This document shows positions 22,511-35,215 of a DNA stretch of 64,000 nt, piece by piece. The DNA is from Entonaema liquescens. Its lineage: Eukaryota; Ascomycota; Sordariomycetes; Xylariales; Xylariaceae. The stretch covers positions 372,001 through 436,000 of the forward strand of contig CADCSX010000008.1 of NCBI GenBank assembly GCA_902805475.1, given 5' to 3'. How positions within the stretch are numbered: position 1 is the first letter of the stretch; each line of letters starts with the position of its first letter. Under the pieces are notes generated by a model. The model did no database searches. It saw only the letters and a program-made list of their open reading frames with translations, and had not been told where the DNA came from. Both the position numbers and the translations under genes were made by a program.

Positions 22511-25500
22511 GATGCGTTATGTGCGTAGCAGTCTGTAGCAAAGACAACCCTATGTGCATGTCCGGCATGTCTTGTATGCCTGATACATCACCGGCGTATC
22601 AAGTTCTGTATAAGTGAGATTCAGTATTATGTAGTTTTAAAAGGGTACTTATATATGACACCCTCTGATAAGCTTGAACGCGCCAGCCACGCTGCTGTGC
22701 CTAAGATAATCAATATTGACTAATTAGAACTGCTCAAGTTGTACAGCTTTGATTGAATGAAGAGATCGTCGGGCAATTGATTTTAGGCACCTGTTTTTGC
22801 ATTCGGCTGGGCATGACACACATGATATCGTCTTCGGTACTTGAGAACAGATTCAATTGTCTGCCTCATCTGAAGTGAGGCGATAACTGTGCGATGCATA
22901 CGGCCACGGCTTATGCACCACTAGTTGTTAGGCCATTGGCTAAGATCGAGTAATTGCACCGGCAATTGGGGTTTCAATTGAGAAATAATCAACTTGTAGT
23001 AGCCAATTGGATGGAACAATGCCCTAGGCTCTTATAACCAGGAGAATAAATACTGGTTGGCCACGATCGGTTTATGAATAGAGCCGCCATTATAGCCCAA
23101 TTGATACAATGTTAATAGTACCAGAAGTATTCTTCGTTTCCCACGCTTCTTCATAAAATGCATGCTTTCTGAATAGCGGTAAAAGATTTGCTTTTCGTCT
23201 CAATGCAACTATTAAGTGCTGCCTGCAGTTCCAAGTTCCATCTTCGTAGGCGTAACTCTAGACAGTTAGTCGTGGTTTTTCAAAGCAAGTGGAATTAATA
23301 AGCCTACTTAGGCATACGGGGAAATCTGTTGCACAACATCGTAGGACTTCTAGGCTGTAAGCTTCGAGAACATCTTACACACGGACTCTCGTAGCTCGGG
23401 CGCTTTCGGATCTGCATTGAGCATTTTCCCGCCTTATATCTGTTATATGTTAACGATAAGAGATGTGAGGCGGAGCTGGAGCAAGCATAACGTAACGGAA
23501 TGAGGACCAGGCAGTCGACAATCAGGCGAGACGAGTTCTCTACGTAGTAGATTATGAAGGATGCCCAATCAACATATGGATTCCACAGATCGAATTGACG
23601 TCGTCCCGGATGCGTCGGGGAAACTCTACAGTAGTCTATTGATGGCGATATAATTACGAAGGTCGTCGTAGATAATAAGTCCGCCAAAGTCCGAGTGAGG
23701 TGTAAGGTGTTAACATATTGACAAATTGAAGGAATTAGATAGGATTAGATGGGAACTAGTTAGCCTAGTTCAGATCATCGGGATTGGGTAGTGTCGCTAT
23801 TGCCACGAGGGCAATGATCCTATAGGTACTCTTCGAATTCAAGAGACTAGGCAACAGGAGAGCATCGTCAGCGCTGCGGTGTTGTGCTACGTTACTCCGC
23901 GCCGATAAGCCATGCCTAGAAGGTATGCTTAGAACTACTTACATATGGTAGTTAGTATAAGTGCTATCGCCGGAGGTTATGTATGCATCCACCTCTAGGC
24001 AGCATGTCAATGGTCAATGTTGTAGGCAGAGGTACCTGGCTACTACACATCGACGCACTTTAAGATCTGGGGACGCCATCGGGTTGGGATTTGGGTGCAA
24101 AGTAGATCTGTAAAGTCTGCCCCACGCGGGCGTACCCCGTTAATGAGGTACATATGTACATGTATATGTATAGTGGGAAGTGGCTTGTGACTTTAGCGGA
24201 TGACACGAGTTGCGACTGGTTAATGTAACATGTATCAATGGGGATGGGGATGGTATTGGTACTTAAAACTGAAAAAGAGTACCTTCTATGGCCGGACAAC
24301 TTGAGAAAAAGCTTGGCGCATATTGCTTGAATTTGGAATATTCTAACTGTGTAAGTAGAATAAGGCATCGCACTACACAACATAGATGCCAATTTACAGT
24401 TAAACGCTAAACTTTAACGGGCACTATAGTCTCACCTGAAATTCACATCACCCAATGAAAAGTTGGGTAGGAAACAACGATTGGCTATTGCCGCACAATT
24501 AGATAAGTAGGTGTTTTCAATAATAAAGCCGGCATAATTCCCCCCTCATAAAAATTTGCTAAGCAAAGCAATTGCATTATTCTACGTTCCTTTTCTTTCT
24601 TTTTCTAATTCCTTTCACTTCTTCGCCTCACCGTCCTTGCACAATGACTCACAGACCAGACAAGAAGGCTCTCGGCATCTTCAGCTCAGTGAAATCCACC
24701 CAATTATGGACACTCTTTTGTTGAATTGGTATTTTGATTGGCCAATTCATATCGTTGATTTTTTTCTAGATTGTCCCCCTCATTCACTTCGGTCTACATA
24801 GCGCTGAGGTGGCAGTTTTCTCTCTCTTCTTGCTGCTTGTCAATTGCCTTGCTCAATCGCATCTGCTTCCGGAGGAGGGTTGTCTCAGGTACTTCTACGC
24901 AGCAGAAGCCTGGATAGCCGCCTTATCCGCTAGTTTAGCCCGCTTTTTCGAATTTCTCATTTTCTTGTCAATGCGAGCAATGACATCTCGCTTGGTGGTT
25001 CTTTATGCTACATCGCACCAGCACTCCGGATGACGACTATGTGCCTGCGCCTGCGCCATCAAAACGCGGTCGCGTCAGCTTTAATACCTTCTTTTCTTGG
25101 CAATAAATCCAGGATCCTTTCACAATCTGAAGTCGGCTCGGGGCAAGTGAAGGCCGGCAGTTGCTCGGATGGAGTCAAATAATTAATGAATTAAGTATCC
25201 CCTGCCATAAACTTTCTTTACTCTTCGTACAAACCTTTTACTTTGCACAATTATCCTCAATAGAAGAAACAAAAAAAAAACAAAAAAAAAAACCCCTCAT
25301 GTAAATTTCTTACGTACCAGGCCGTCGTAGCTCCTGCCATCGGATCCTGATATACATGTATATTCGTCTACCTCCATACAATCTGGCTTGGCAGCGTTGC
25401 TGGCTAACAGGACGATGACATGTCAGATATAGGTCAGACATGAAGCTTACAAAACCTCATATTCACCAATGTGCTATGGTCTTGGTTGGTAGTTGGCATC

Positions 25501-27698
25501 GCCCACCTCATACGCCTAGCAATTGGCCAACCGTTTCTAAACACCTGGTTTGCAAATCTCATACAGTGTCCATGGAGAAACGAGAGCCAGACGCTGCGTG
25601 ACACGATGCAAATTCGCCATGTTAAATCGAGCTTCTGGTCCACTTAGAGGTACTAAAGTTTGGGCATCAGTATCTCCCCAGGAAAACAAAAAGGTCAATT
25701 CGCTGGGAAGGGTCTCTTGTAAACGGGGAAAAGGCGCATTCGTCAACTTAAATCAGTTACGGTGCCTAATCTCACTCAATCTTGTGTGCCCAGGTTTTAT
25801 TTCCTTCGACGTCAACTCCCCATGCGTGCCAGCGTTGCAACTTCAATCTTTCCCGTCGAGTTTTCCTCCTGCGAACCGGGAGACCTGCGCCACTCCAATT
25901 CGTCAGTGTTATTGGACCCCGCGTTGCAAGATCCGTTGGCGTGACAAATTGTTGTGTCCTAGTTGGGCTTCTATCTAAAGGAGAGGGGAAACACCCTCTA
26001 TACAAATCAGAACAGGCCTGACATTACCTTAGTAGGTATGCACATGCCAACTAAAGCTAGTCCAGTCCACCAAGTGGTAGATTGGCGAGGGGACCGTATG
26101 CGTGTGGGAGTGTATGTGGTGCACACCGCACACCCACCCCTCTGTGCTCCGTGAGCCCCCACTCTAACGGCGGGTTTTTTCACGTTCGCGACCGTTCTCC
26201 ATTGAAGCCTGATCACGTTGCAAAAGCCATCAAGCTTTTGTCCTTCCAATTGCGTTGCTCATGAAATACAATTGAGTTGGAAAACTTGTCAATTATGTGA
26301 CAGGTCTTATTGGCATTCATCCTGTCGCTCGCCCTAAAATTCAAACAGCTTCGATTCTCGTTCACGGCATTAGATCTGTACCTAAACTTGTGCCTATCGT
26401 TAACGCGACCGATGGGGGTAATTCGGCAAGTACCAAAGGTACGCTATGTCAGTACATAACCGTATGTACATGGCGTCTCAAGGTGAGGAAGTGGTCCCTA
26501 ACCCTAAACCATCAGACTTATCCCGTGCGTGGCCGACGAAAGCCAAGGTGGAGTAGAGTTACTCCTCCAAATATTCAAGTACCGATTTAGCTGAGGTACT
26601 TATGGGTACTCGGTCTGAGAACATGGCAGCATGGCTCCCTCACGCAGGACAGGTCCCAAAAATAAAGCCAACGCCAAATGTTGCACACCCCTGCGCCCGC
26701 CACGCCGCGTCTGCCCTGTCTGGCCCTGCCCTATGACTGTCATCGATGACTATTGGAGAGATGGGGTGTGACTCTTTGACGACACCACCAAAACGCATCC
26801 ACGTCTATATCCGAAGAGGTACGGACCCCAAACACAGAGCGAGACGTTCTGAAGTCACCAGCCTAACGGAGGGCTGTTTCGTACGTTTCCCACTCCCGCT
26901 CTCCTACTTAGATACTTCATCTATCCGCCTGGACCAACCTGCCTAGGTTTTACACTTCTTCCTCTCTTACTTCTCAATCTCGCCGTCTCACCCTTAGTTT
27001 AACTCTCGCAATTCTAACCATACTAAGCTTGCAAACACAGTGTCGAAATAATTGTTCGCCACCCGTGGTTATAACCTATTCAATTCAATTTTCAATTCTA
27101 TTTCTTCAATGCGCAACCTTGGCCTCGGCGTTTAGACAAGCTTATCGACCCTTTATAATCGGTACCCTACCCCTGACTACACAGTCCCCGCAAATGGTGG
27201 CTCTCTATTTAGTAGCAGTTAACAGCGTTCAACTCTATCGCCGCCGCCACGAGGATTACAATACAAATACAAATACAAATACAAATACAACCTAACTATC
27301 CTATTGTTTGTCATTCCACGGGCTCAATTAACCATCCAGCTCTTTGGGACAATACCACGCTAGTGACAACAAGGGAATTCTAATTCCACTACTACCTTAT
27401 CTCCGAAACCTAGCTCTGCTATCTTCTCTAAGCTTCCAACAACCGTCGAACTTACCCTACCTTAGGTTAGGTATTTATATCTACAAACATCAACACCGTA
27501 TCCCAACTTAACAATTTTCCACTTTATTCCCAAAACAATATTTATCGACTGCGACCGCAACAGGAATCACAATCAAATTAACGACATCATATTCCCAATT
27601 TCCACCGGATTGATCAATTGTTACGCAATTTGGTTTCTGCCTGGTTTGCCACTTCGTCCTCACATCGACCCACACAGCCCTGGCCATCAGCATCGTCC
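22511..27698. other. Gene-poor stretch, 5.2 kb
   Basis: I see no supported gene. Several 60-140 codon open frames on both strands overlap one another without domain or coding character. The stretch contains a 6-bp microsatellite near 27261. The last kilobase is CT-rich and probably carries the promoter and leader of the SWIRM gene. Confidence 0.45.
27261..27290. repeat. (ATACAA)5 microsatellite
   Basis: Five exact copies of ATACAA, about 400 bp before the SWIRM gene start. Confidence 0.92.
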
Positions 27699-28952
27699 AT
27701 GGCTGACAAACCAATGTCGACAACCGGTATCAAGTTTCCTCCTACATTTGACACCAAGCTTCCAAACCATTTACTTTCGCACACAACTACCTCGCGCAGC
27801 ATGGAAAAGACTGCGATGGCACCAATCGCCTCTTCAAAAGAGTCAGGATTTAAGAAGCCCCTCGACATCAGCAGCCTAATGTCGCCTCCTGAACCTCCCC
27901 GACTCGATTCCTTTTCGCAGGGACGCGAATCACAGCCCATGGGTCCAGCAGTTTCCGATGTTCGACGGTTGCATCCAATTTCTCCCATCTCACCTCCTAT
28001 CTCACCTGCCACGAAGGTCGATGATCATTCTGTCAATCTTGCGTCATCCACGAGCGCCGCTGTGCAGGATCCTATCCTGTATCCCCAGCAAGATGCCGCT
28101 CGCTCACCTCAGCAACGACCGCTGTTTGCTCAGGATGACTCTATCGATGTCCGCAGAATTGTAGATGAGCATGTGAATGTACGACCAGCGGATCTGTTTG
28201 GTGCTGCGGATCCACCCAAGCGTGAAGAGTACGAATTGGTCCTCTATTTTAGCTCTCAAGTCATGAAGAAGTATCTAGAGAACCCGAAGTCATGGCTTAA
28301 GCGTGAGCGCGAACTTTTAGTGGCAGACCGACGAGCTGCGGCGCGCTACAATCGATTCAAGCCCCAACCGAAGCTCATCCTTCCAGCGAAGCCTCCTCAG
28401 GTTCGAAAGGAGACACAGCGCACGAGAACTGTAAAACCAGCAAAGGTGGTGAAAGCAGCACAGTCTAACACAGCTCCGCGCCCAATCCGATCATATCCGA
28501 CAACAAACCCGGGTCAATCTTCCAATCGCCCACCCAGCGCGACGCCTGATCCTTCACCACGTCGTGCAGTTGCTCCCAATAGAGAGGATAAGGATTTCGC
28601 CTCACTTCCTAACCTCTGTCCGCCTTTGGATACACTTCCGGAACGATCTAACAGCCTCAAGGTGGATTGGAAGGGAACGCCAATCGACTTAAGCAACGAC
28701 CCACATCGCCACCTCCTTCACCCCGATGAGATTACACTTGCGGCCAATCTTCGACTCGATTGCGCTACCTACTTGACGAGCAAGCGACGTATGTTTATTC
28801 GTCGCCGAGAATGCCTCAAGATGGGAAAGGAATTCCGCAAGACGGATGCACAGCAGGCCTGCAAAATCGACGTTAACAAAGCCTCAAAGCTGTGGACAGC
28901 CTTTGATAAGGTTGGCTGGCTTGAGAAGTCTTGGATGGCCAATTATATGTAA
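27699..28952 (+). CDS. SWIRM domain-containing protein (Fun19-like)
   Basis: Likely nuclear chromatin-associated protein. The SWIRM domain is a helical module found in chromatin-modifying complexes, and the closest family I recognise is the fungal FUN19 type. Single exon. The first two thirds are low complexity and rich in Pro and Ser (repeated SPISPPISP-like segments and MSPPEPP), with a basic stretch of Lys/Arg/Thr. The last ~95 residues form the SWIRM domain, beginning near DWKGTPIDLSNDPH and containing LHPDEITLAANLRLDCATYL, RRRECL, the DVNKASKLWTAF helix and the C-terminal VGWLEKSW. I chose the ATG at 27699 (417 aa) for its TCCATGG context; an in-frame start at 27618 would add 27 residues. 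Confidence 0.85.
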   Translation: MADKPMSTTGIKFPPTFDTKLPNHLLSHTTTSRSMEKTAMAPIASSKESGFKKPLDISSLMSPPEPPRLDSFSQGRESQPMGPAVSDVRRLHPISPISPPISPATKVDDHSVNLASSTSAAVQDPILYPQQDAARSPQQRPLFAQDDSIDVRRIVDEHVNVRPADLFGAADPPKREEYELVLYFSSQVMKKYLENPKSWLKRERELLVADRRAAARYNRFKPQPKLILPAKPPQVRKETQRTRTVKPAKVVKAAQSNTAPRPIRSYPTTNPGQSSNRPPSATPDPSPRRAVAPNREDKDFASLPNLCPPLDTLPERSNSLKVDWKGTPIDLSNDPHRHLLHPDEITLAANLRLDCATYLTSKRRMFIRRRECLKMGKEFRKTDAQQACKIDVNKASKLWTAFDKVGWLEKSWMANYM

Positions 28953-31302
28953 TTGGTAAACATGTCTCTCAATCATGATCCATCAGGCATGGGTCGAATC
29001 ATGTCTCGAGGGGGTTATCTACTACTCCTTCAATATTTTCGGAGTCTTAGGATTCGGACGCTTAATGATTTGCGCATATTGGTTTCGGTTAGGCTTGAGT
29101 TGCCTAGTTATCGGCGGTTGCATTACGACCATCAGACTGGTCTCAGAGATACACATTTCCATTTGTTTGCCCGTCTCTATTTTTTCACGGATATCGACTC
29201 GTCGACGGTATCACATCACGGAAGAGAGACTCGGTTTTCATTGATACACAGCATAACGGGATTGCAATGATACCCGGAGTGAGCAGGTTCATACCCTTAT
29301 GATTACCCCACTCCACACATGTTTCCTTTTTCGGTTTACGCGAGATCAGAAGGGCGGTTGGTCAATCGGTTGGTCGGTTCATTGGTCAGATTGGGTTTTT
29401 CCCATTGAGAATACCTTTGCATTACACATGGCGTTATGTTGGCCTGACAGGGTGAGACGGGCCTTGATTCATTTTCATGAACAGAATGAGATTCTTGGCA
29501 GAGAATCGGTAGGGAAGCGCACCAATGTCAGAAAGTGTCTCTGTCGACAAGCAGCAAATAAATATGCGGAGTCGATGTTGATCACTAGTTGCTTAGCAAT
29601 ACTTCCCCGGTAGTACTGCTACGGTTTGCGTCTATGGGTGCCCTGTCTGTAAAGCCCGCGCAGGTTTTGATAGTTAGTCCCCAACCGCGAATATATACTG
29701 CCATCCCACTACTATTTTGTTTTGAGTTCACATACTAGAAAGACTTGGTGATCTGAGTGATAGGAATATAGGTAGGAGTCAGGTCACGAAGTTAAATTTA
29801 CGTTATCCACGTTCCAGCCCTACGGTACACGCTACGAGGTTGTGATCCCCGCCTGTCGGCTTGTCTTTAACCTAGCGTCGCTGGTCTGCCGCATTGCCGC
29901 TTGCCGGATCAGCACCGACGAAGTGGGATTCGGAACGTAGATCTTTTTAGTTCGAAAATGACATTGGTGATGTAACATTGTGTTTATTGTTATTACCTGG
30001 ACACATGGCCATATTCAGCATTGATATTGTTAATATATATGCGCACATGGTGTTGAATAAATTCAAAGTTGGACCTTGGGATGTGTTACCATAGGACTAT
30101 ACCTGCACATACCAAATCTCGGTTCGTATCGTACGCCATCTGATTTCTCACTCTGGGGTCCGCTGCAGTGTGAGGTCAGCCTACAGCTACGTGGGCTGGG
30201 GTTACATAGAATTTAGGCTTACGTAGTTGCGTGGAGTCTTTTTTTTTTTTTTTTTCCTCGGTCTTCACACCAACCAGTTAGGGTTTGACTTGGTAACGCA
30301 GCGCGGATACGTGGATATCTTTAAAACGGACGGGGCCCCGCAATCGGGGCTGTTTGCCCATGTCCCCGTCACATCGTGGTCCCGGACATGGATTAGTAAC
30401 GCTGACACGAACATGGATGATCCTATCACTAGATGGATTAAGCTATTGTGGCTTGGGTAGGTTAAAGTTTAAAAGGCGGAGCTATATTTACCTTGTTGTT
30501 TTGAGTTTCAAAGAAAGTTAAGGTTATTAGATTTACTTTTTTACCGGCGTTGATTCTATTCTTCGCTTTTCACTTCTTCATGAGGTATCCAACTTAGAGT
30601 AAGTAAAATGCTCGACCGCTGCGAACTTGGGCCATGAACCAACTGTAAAATATAGCTCAACAATATATATAGCCCCCGCCGTTTGACAACGATAGGATGG
30701 AGCAGAGTATAAATAACAATGGGGCGCGCCGTCCGTTCATACTCTCCGGTATCGAACGATTATAGGCCTGCATGCACACGCCCTGTTTCGAACTCCCGCG
30801 TCGCCCAAGCGGAACAGTAGTATGGTGACATGACATCAGTCGTGTGGTGGTGGCTATAGCTACGCCTCGCTATTGCGTCGCAGCCAGGGCAGATCGGATC
30901 TGCGAGCGACATACACGTACATACATATTACATGTAGCCAAGGACGTGGGTTTAGATAAGCTCGATGCGACGGCACCGAACTTGCATGGCTTGGCGGAGA
31001 TACCTTGATAGCCAAACTACAGGGAGCGTATGTATATGAAGACTTCGTCTGGGCGGATGTTTCGTGATTTCCACTTTGCTCGAGGATACGCTGAACTAGA
31101 TCTTCAGACTACTCGAACTGGATATAATATTAAGTGCGTATGGGCGTTGGTCTAAATATTTCGCACGGACACATATAATACGGCCAATGCCTCATTTAAT
31201 TGGTCCGTTCCAATTCGTATCTTCGTTACGTCTACCTCATATGCCCAAGTTTGAACGCCATTACTGTTACAAGTTCCATCCTTGCAATGAAAATCCCTTT
31301 AT
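28953..31302. other. Intergenic, no gene seen
   Basis: A 2.3-kb spacer between convergent genes. A T-run of about 17 nt lies near 30239-30255. Short open frames only; nothing recognised. Confidence 0.45.
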
Positions 31303-32520
31303 TTATTCTCCCGCTGCGAGCGTGTATCCGCCGTCTACAGCCAGTGTTTGACCATTCAAGTACTGGTTAACGGCGAAGAACAGCACAGCCTGCGCCATGT
31401 CATCGTCTTTGCCGGGTCGCCCCGCTGGTACCTTGCTCTCATACTTTTCCTTTTCGATGTGGCTCTTCTGGTCTTCATTGCTGCCCCCCGTTGTCACTAG
31501 AATATTTAATTAGTTCCCATACACCACGCAAACGCTTAATTTCGAGACCATAAAGCAGACATGGCAGCAGAAAATAAGTGCGCAGATGGAAGAAAGAAAC
31601 CTAGGAGGTGAGAATTGAGGGGGCTACTTACTCTCACTAGGGAAAACACCCGGAGCGATTGAGTTAATACGAATCTTTAACTTATTAGCGGCGGCCTCAG
31701 CTGCTAACATCCTAGTCAAATGGGCCGCGGCGCCCTTGGACGCATTATACGCGAAGTGATGTTGAGCGGTCTTAACCAGTCCACTAATCGACGTAATATT
31801 GATAACGGTACCAGACCAACCAGGGAATTTCTGCGCCGACTTCTGCAGTAGCGGCAAGAACGCCGTGGTCGCGAAGAAGACCTGCGCGACATTGGTGCGG
31901 TACACATCGGTCCAGTCCTCCATCGTCGACTTCTCGTTATCGAACAGGTTCTGCTTCATCTCCTCGGCGGAGCTAGCCTCCGTCTGCATCGTCGCGCCGC
32001 TGATGCCCGCGTTATTGATCAAGATACACAAGCACTCCTCGCGCGACGAGATCTCTTTAACGAGATTCGCGATCTGCGCCTTGTCCGTCACGTCGCACTG
32101 GATGGGCACGATGGAGTCCTTGCCCTGCGAGTACAGCTCGGCGACGCGGTCCAGCTTATCCTTGGTGCGCCCCGTGATGTACACCTTGGCGCCGTTGGCG
32201 ACGAGCGCCTGCGTCGCCATCAGTCCGATGCCCGAGCCGCCGCCCGTCACAAGCGCCACGTGGCCCTTCAGGTCGAAGAGCTTGTCGCGGGTGAAGGGCT
32301 CGTTGCGGCTGTTGTTAGATGATGATGCCATTCTGACTGTCTGTATAGTAGGATTTACTACCGACCTAAGGAACTGCGACTGTGGGAATTGGGAGTAGAT
32401 AGATAGTGGTGGTATTGCACAAAAGGCTGGTGAATGGTTGAGTAAAGCACCGGCTCGAAGAACGATACCGGCCAGCGGCTTCTTATGGTGGGAGAGTCCT
32501 CGGACGACCGGTGAGATCAT
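31303..32520 (-). CDS. Short-chain dehydrogenase/reductase (SDR), possible mitochondrial form
   Basis: NAD(P)-dependent oxidoreductase; substrate unknown. Two exons, 32520..31632 and 31496..31303, with a 135-nt intron (GTAAGT..CTAG) splitting a Met codon, give 360 aa. Classical SDR features: cofactor loop TGGGSGIG at 92-99, DVT at 143-145, NNAG at 169-172, catalytic Ser244 or Ser246 and Tyr258/Lys262 (YNASK), then INSIAPGVFPSE and the C-terminal NGQTLAVDGGYT. The first 63 residues precede the SDR fold; they are basic, rich in Ser/His/Arg and almost without acids, which suggests a mitochondrial presequence. A second ATG at 32331 (MASSSNN) would give a cytosolic form of 297 aa. Which start is used cannot be decided here. 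Confidence 0.88.
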
Positions 32521-33626
32521 GACGTCTCGGTGTTTTCATCGATACCCAAGAATACATTTCTGACGGCAGCGGATGGGGGTGTTCGGTTCTTGTATGGACG
32601 CAGGAAATCTAGGTTGGTACCTTGTTGAATAGCAAACAGAAGGTAAGTCGAGCAAGTCATGACGAAATTGCAACGATTCCTCGTCTTGTTGTTTACATCA
32701 TTGTGGAGAGCTCTCTGAGAGTCTTGTCCAGAGGAATTTCATTGGCTGAAGTTTTCTTGATCTGTAATCTTACTAAGTAAGATGTCTTAGGTAAGCAGAT
32801 CGATAAAACTAATAGAGAACCATCTCAATACGGAAAGAAAAATGGTCATCTAGCCAATAGGGAGACGCAGTTGCACAATACCTGCGGGACAGCCGAAGCC
32901 CGGGTTTGGTTTACCTACCAACTATGACCCCGTAGGTATAAGTGATATTTCGGCATATCTTGTGCTCAGGCTTTATGGTCATCGGTGGGATTACTATATA
33001 CCTAGGCAACAGACAGATTTCTATACTCTGAAGTGGGAATTCAAAAGGGTCACTGCATTTACGATGTTTAGCTCTCTTGTACTGCTGGCATTGTAAGCAA
33101 GACGTGAGCAAAAGTGGTTTTTACATTCCCTTGTCTGCAAAGAAAACCAATAATTAAAATGAGTCCTGGGTTGCAGGTAGATGGATAGCATATGGAAAAG
33201 GAAAACATGTAGAGCCTGATATTTTGTTTATGGATGGAAGTCGAGTTTCGCTTTCTCGGTTGCTTTTTTGATCACCTTAACAGTTATTTACTATGAACTG
33301 AGTAACCCACTCTTCCGCACGTTTACTAAGACCAGGGTGATTCTTGTTTTGGTCTTACGGTTATACCTCATGACTGGTAAAAGCGAAGAGTTTTTTGAAT
33401 TCGGATTTTGTACCTGCGATTTGGTTTATGGGAAAAGACAACAGAACTGTAGAATCTCGCGATCCTCGAAGACCGTTTGTGAGATCCGCCTAATATACAC
33501 AACCCCATGTCAATATTCTTTTCTTTAAATTGATGACAAACTAATAAGTTGCCTTTCCCCCTCATTTGACTTAATGGATATCATTTATCTTCAAACATAT
33601 TACATCTTTATGCCAACTGCACGTAC
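32521..33626. other. Intergenic, no gene seen
   Basis: A 1.1-kb spacer between the SDR gene and the CsbD-like gene, with only short open frames and no recognised sites. Confidence 0.45.
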
Positions 33627-33989
33627 CTAAGACACGGTACCGCTTTGAACATCCCCTTTCGTATGCCTCTGTCCTGACCCTACCGGCATGACGCCTCGCT
33701 TCGCGCCTAGTCGCTCATCTTCTTCTTGCATCTTAGTTCTCCCTTTCTCCTCCATCTCCTTGTTCCTTAGAACAGAGCCTGTGGCAGCCTGGATGCTCCC
33801 AATGCTTCCACTGATGGCGCCGCTTACGTCGCCTTTGAGCTTCTGGCCGATCCCCGCGGATGGGTTCGTAGTAGGGTCGGTGGAGGTAACTACGGAGCCG
33901 TCGGTGGTAACGGTGCTCTTCCCAGCTCCTGACGACTCAATTTGCGCCTCCCTTTGGAGACCGTTGGTCGGGTTTCCGTGAGAAGCCAT
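33627..33989 (-). CDS. Small CsbD-like stress protein (hypothetical)
   Basis: 120 aa, single exon. Hydrophilic, rich in Gly, Ser, Thr, Lys and Glu, without signal peptide or membrane segment. The centre (about residues 50-85) has the segment GQKLKGDVSGAISGSIGS followed by RNKEMEEKGRTKMQEED, which resembles fungal CsbD-like proteins often induced by stress. The start ATG lies in GCCATTG (CAATGG on the minus strand). Biochemical role unknown. The assignment rests on composition and motif and is moderate. Confidence 0.65.
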   Translation of the reverse strand: MASHGNPTNGLQREAQIESSGAGKSTVTTDGSVVTSTDPTTNPSAGIGQKLKGDVSGAISGSIGSIQAATGSVLRNKEMEEKGRTKMQEEDERLGAKRGVMPVGSGQRHTKGDVQSGTVS

Positions 33990-34715
33990 TGTGATGATGC
34001 TGTATGAACTGTTACCTTTTGGGTGATATCGCTGTGGATTTGATGATATAGCTTCGTATAATTAATCTTATTAGTCTAATGGGAAAATCTATAATATGGA
34101 AGATGTGAAGTTGTGACTATGTCTTAACTAGTTAATTGATATTTTATTTCTTTGGTTTTATTGTCAACCTGTTGACGTCATGGCTGCTTACATTAGAGTG
34201 ATGTCATAGCCTACCGAAGCTTCTGACAACTAATAAGACACCACCCAGTTACATAGACCCCGTATTTCTACTTGCAAATGGCGGCTTTGAAACAACAACA
34301 TACATGAGAGGTACGCGTGTCTCCTGATTTATTATGACCACTCAGAATTGTCTATTGATATAGGGCGAAACGTACCTAAGTACTTACCCACATATTAGGT
34401 AATGTTAACCCGTCTTTCTAAACCGTTGACTTTTAAAATAATTGATCAAAACTTAAATACCAACTGCATGTAAGTTAATTAAGATATGTCATAACGTTAT
34501 GTAGAATCTGTTTTATTTTATTCCTTTCTCTTATTTCCCTTAAACTTTTCCGTGGTATTCCGAATCTGATAAATGGCATTGTTTCTGAGGGGGAAATACC
34601 AAGACGTATACCAAGACTTAGCATTAAAGCCTCGATTCTTACAGCCTGTTTGAGTAGTTGAAACCGATTGGGATTCGTCTCGTGGATGTCAGCTCGAATG
34701 ATTCGAGTGGCTGAG

Positions 34716-34792
34716 CAAGTAGCACAAGTAGCACAAGTAGCACAAGTAGCACAAGTAGCACAAGTAGCACAAGTAGCACAAGTAGCACAAGT
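34716..34792. repeat. 9-bp tandem repeat, eight full copies
   Basis: Unit CAAGTAGCA repeated exactly eight times (34716-34787) plus a five-base partial copy. Because the unit length is a multiple of three, one frame reads a Gln-Val-Ala repeat, but that frame has no other sign of being a gene. Confidence 0.9.
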
Positions 34793-34924
34793 TGGAGTGA
34801 ATGTCTACCTAATTATAGCTGATCGATATAAGATGCATCATAAAAGGACTCGCTGCTGGTCTAATAGTTCCAAGGCTGCACCTCACACTTCCAATTTCCC
34901 GGTTCTAATCCAACTTGAAGCACG

Positions 34925-35215
34925 ATGGATAAATTCACGATCGAGGATCTCCGCTTCCGCCTTATTCTCTCCTCCCGCATCATGTATTTCTGTCTTCACG
35001 TCAACTTGTGTTTGATTCTACGCATCTATGTTTTTCCATACGTTGTTGATCACTGGTTTTTAGGACATGCACTTATATTTTGGATTTCATCATTTGTGCC
35101 TTTTTATTTATATTCCTGGCTTATCGCGAACGAACATGATAGCAACGACCGCTATTTTACTATTTGTACAACCATTGTTGGCTCGCTCTTATTGCCCTTA
35201 ATCTTGCGTTTATAG
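34925..35215 (+). CDS. Dubious small hydrophobic ORF
   Basis: 96 codons from an ATG. It would encode a short hydrophilic start and then three to four hydrophobic segments. I do not recognise it. No intron or neighbour supports it, and AT-rich DNA can mimic such composition. Listed as a low-confidence candidate only. Confidence 0.2.
   Translation: MDKFTIEDLRFRLILSSRIMYFCLHVNLCLILRIYVFPYVVDHWFLGHALIFWISSFVPFYLYSWLIANEHDSNDRYFTICTTIVGSLLLPLILRL

Noticed and set aside
26495..26510. CCCTAACCCTAAACC, telomere-like word
   Set aside because: Only two units; too short to be an internal telomere tract.
31799..32398. 199-codon antisense frame over the SDR gene
   Set aside because: Shadow of a strongly supported SDR exon.
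34668..35015. Frame with a Gln-Val-Ala repeat
   Set aside because: The repeat comes from a 9-bp satellite; the rest of the frame has no coding character.
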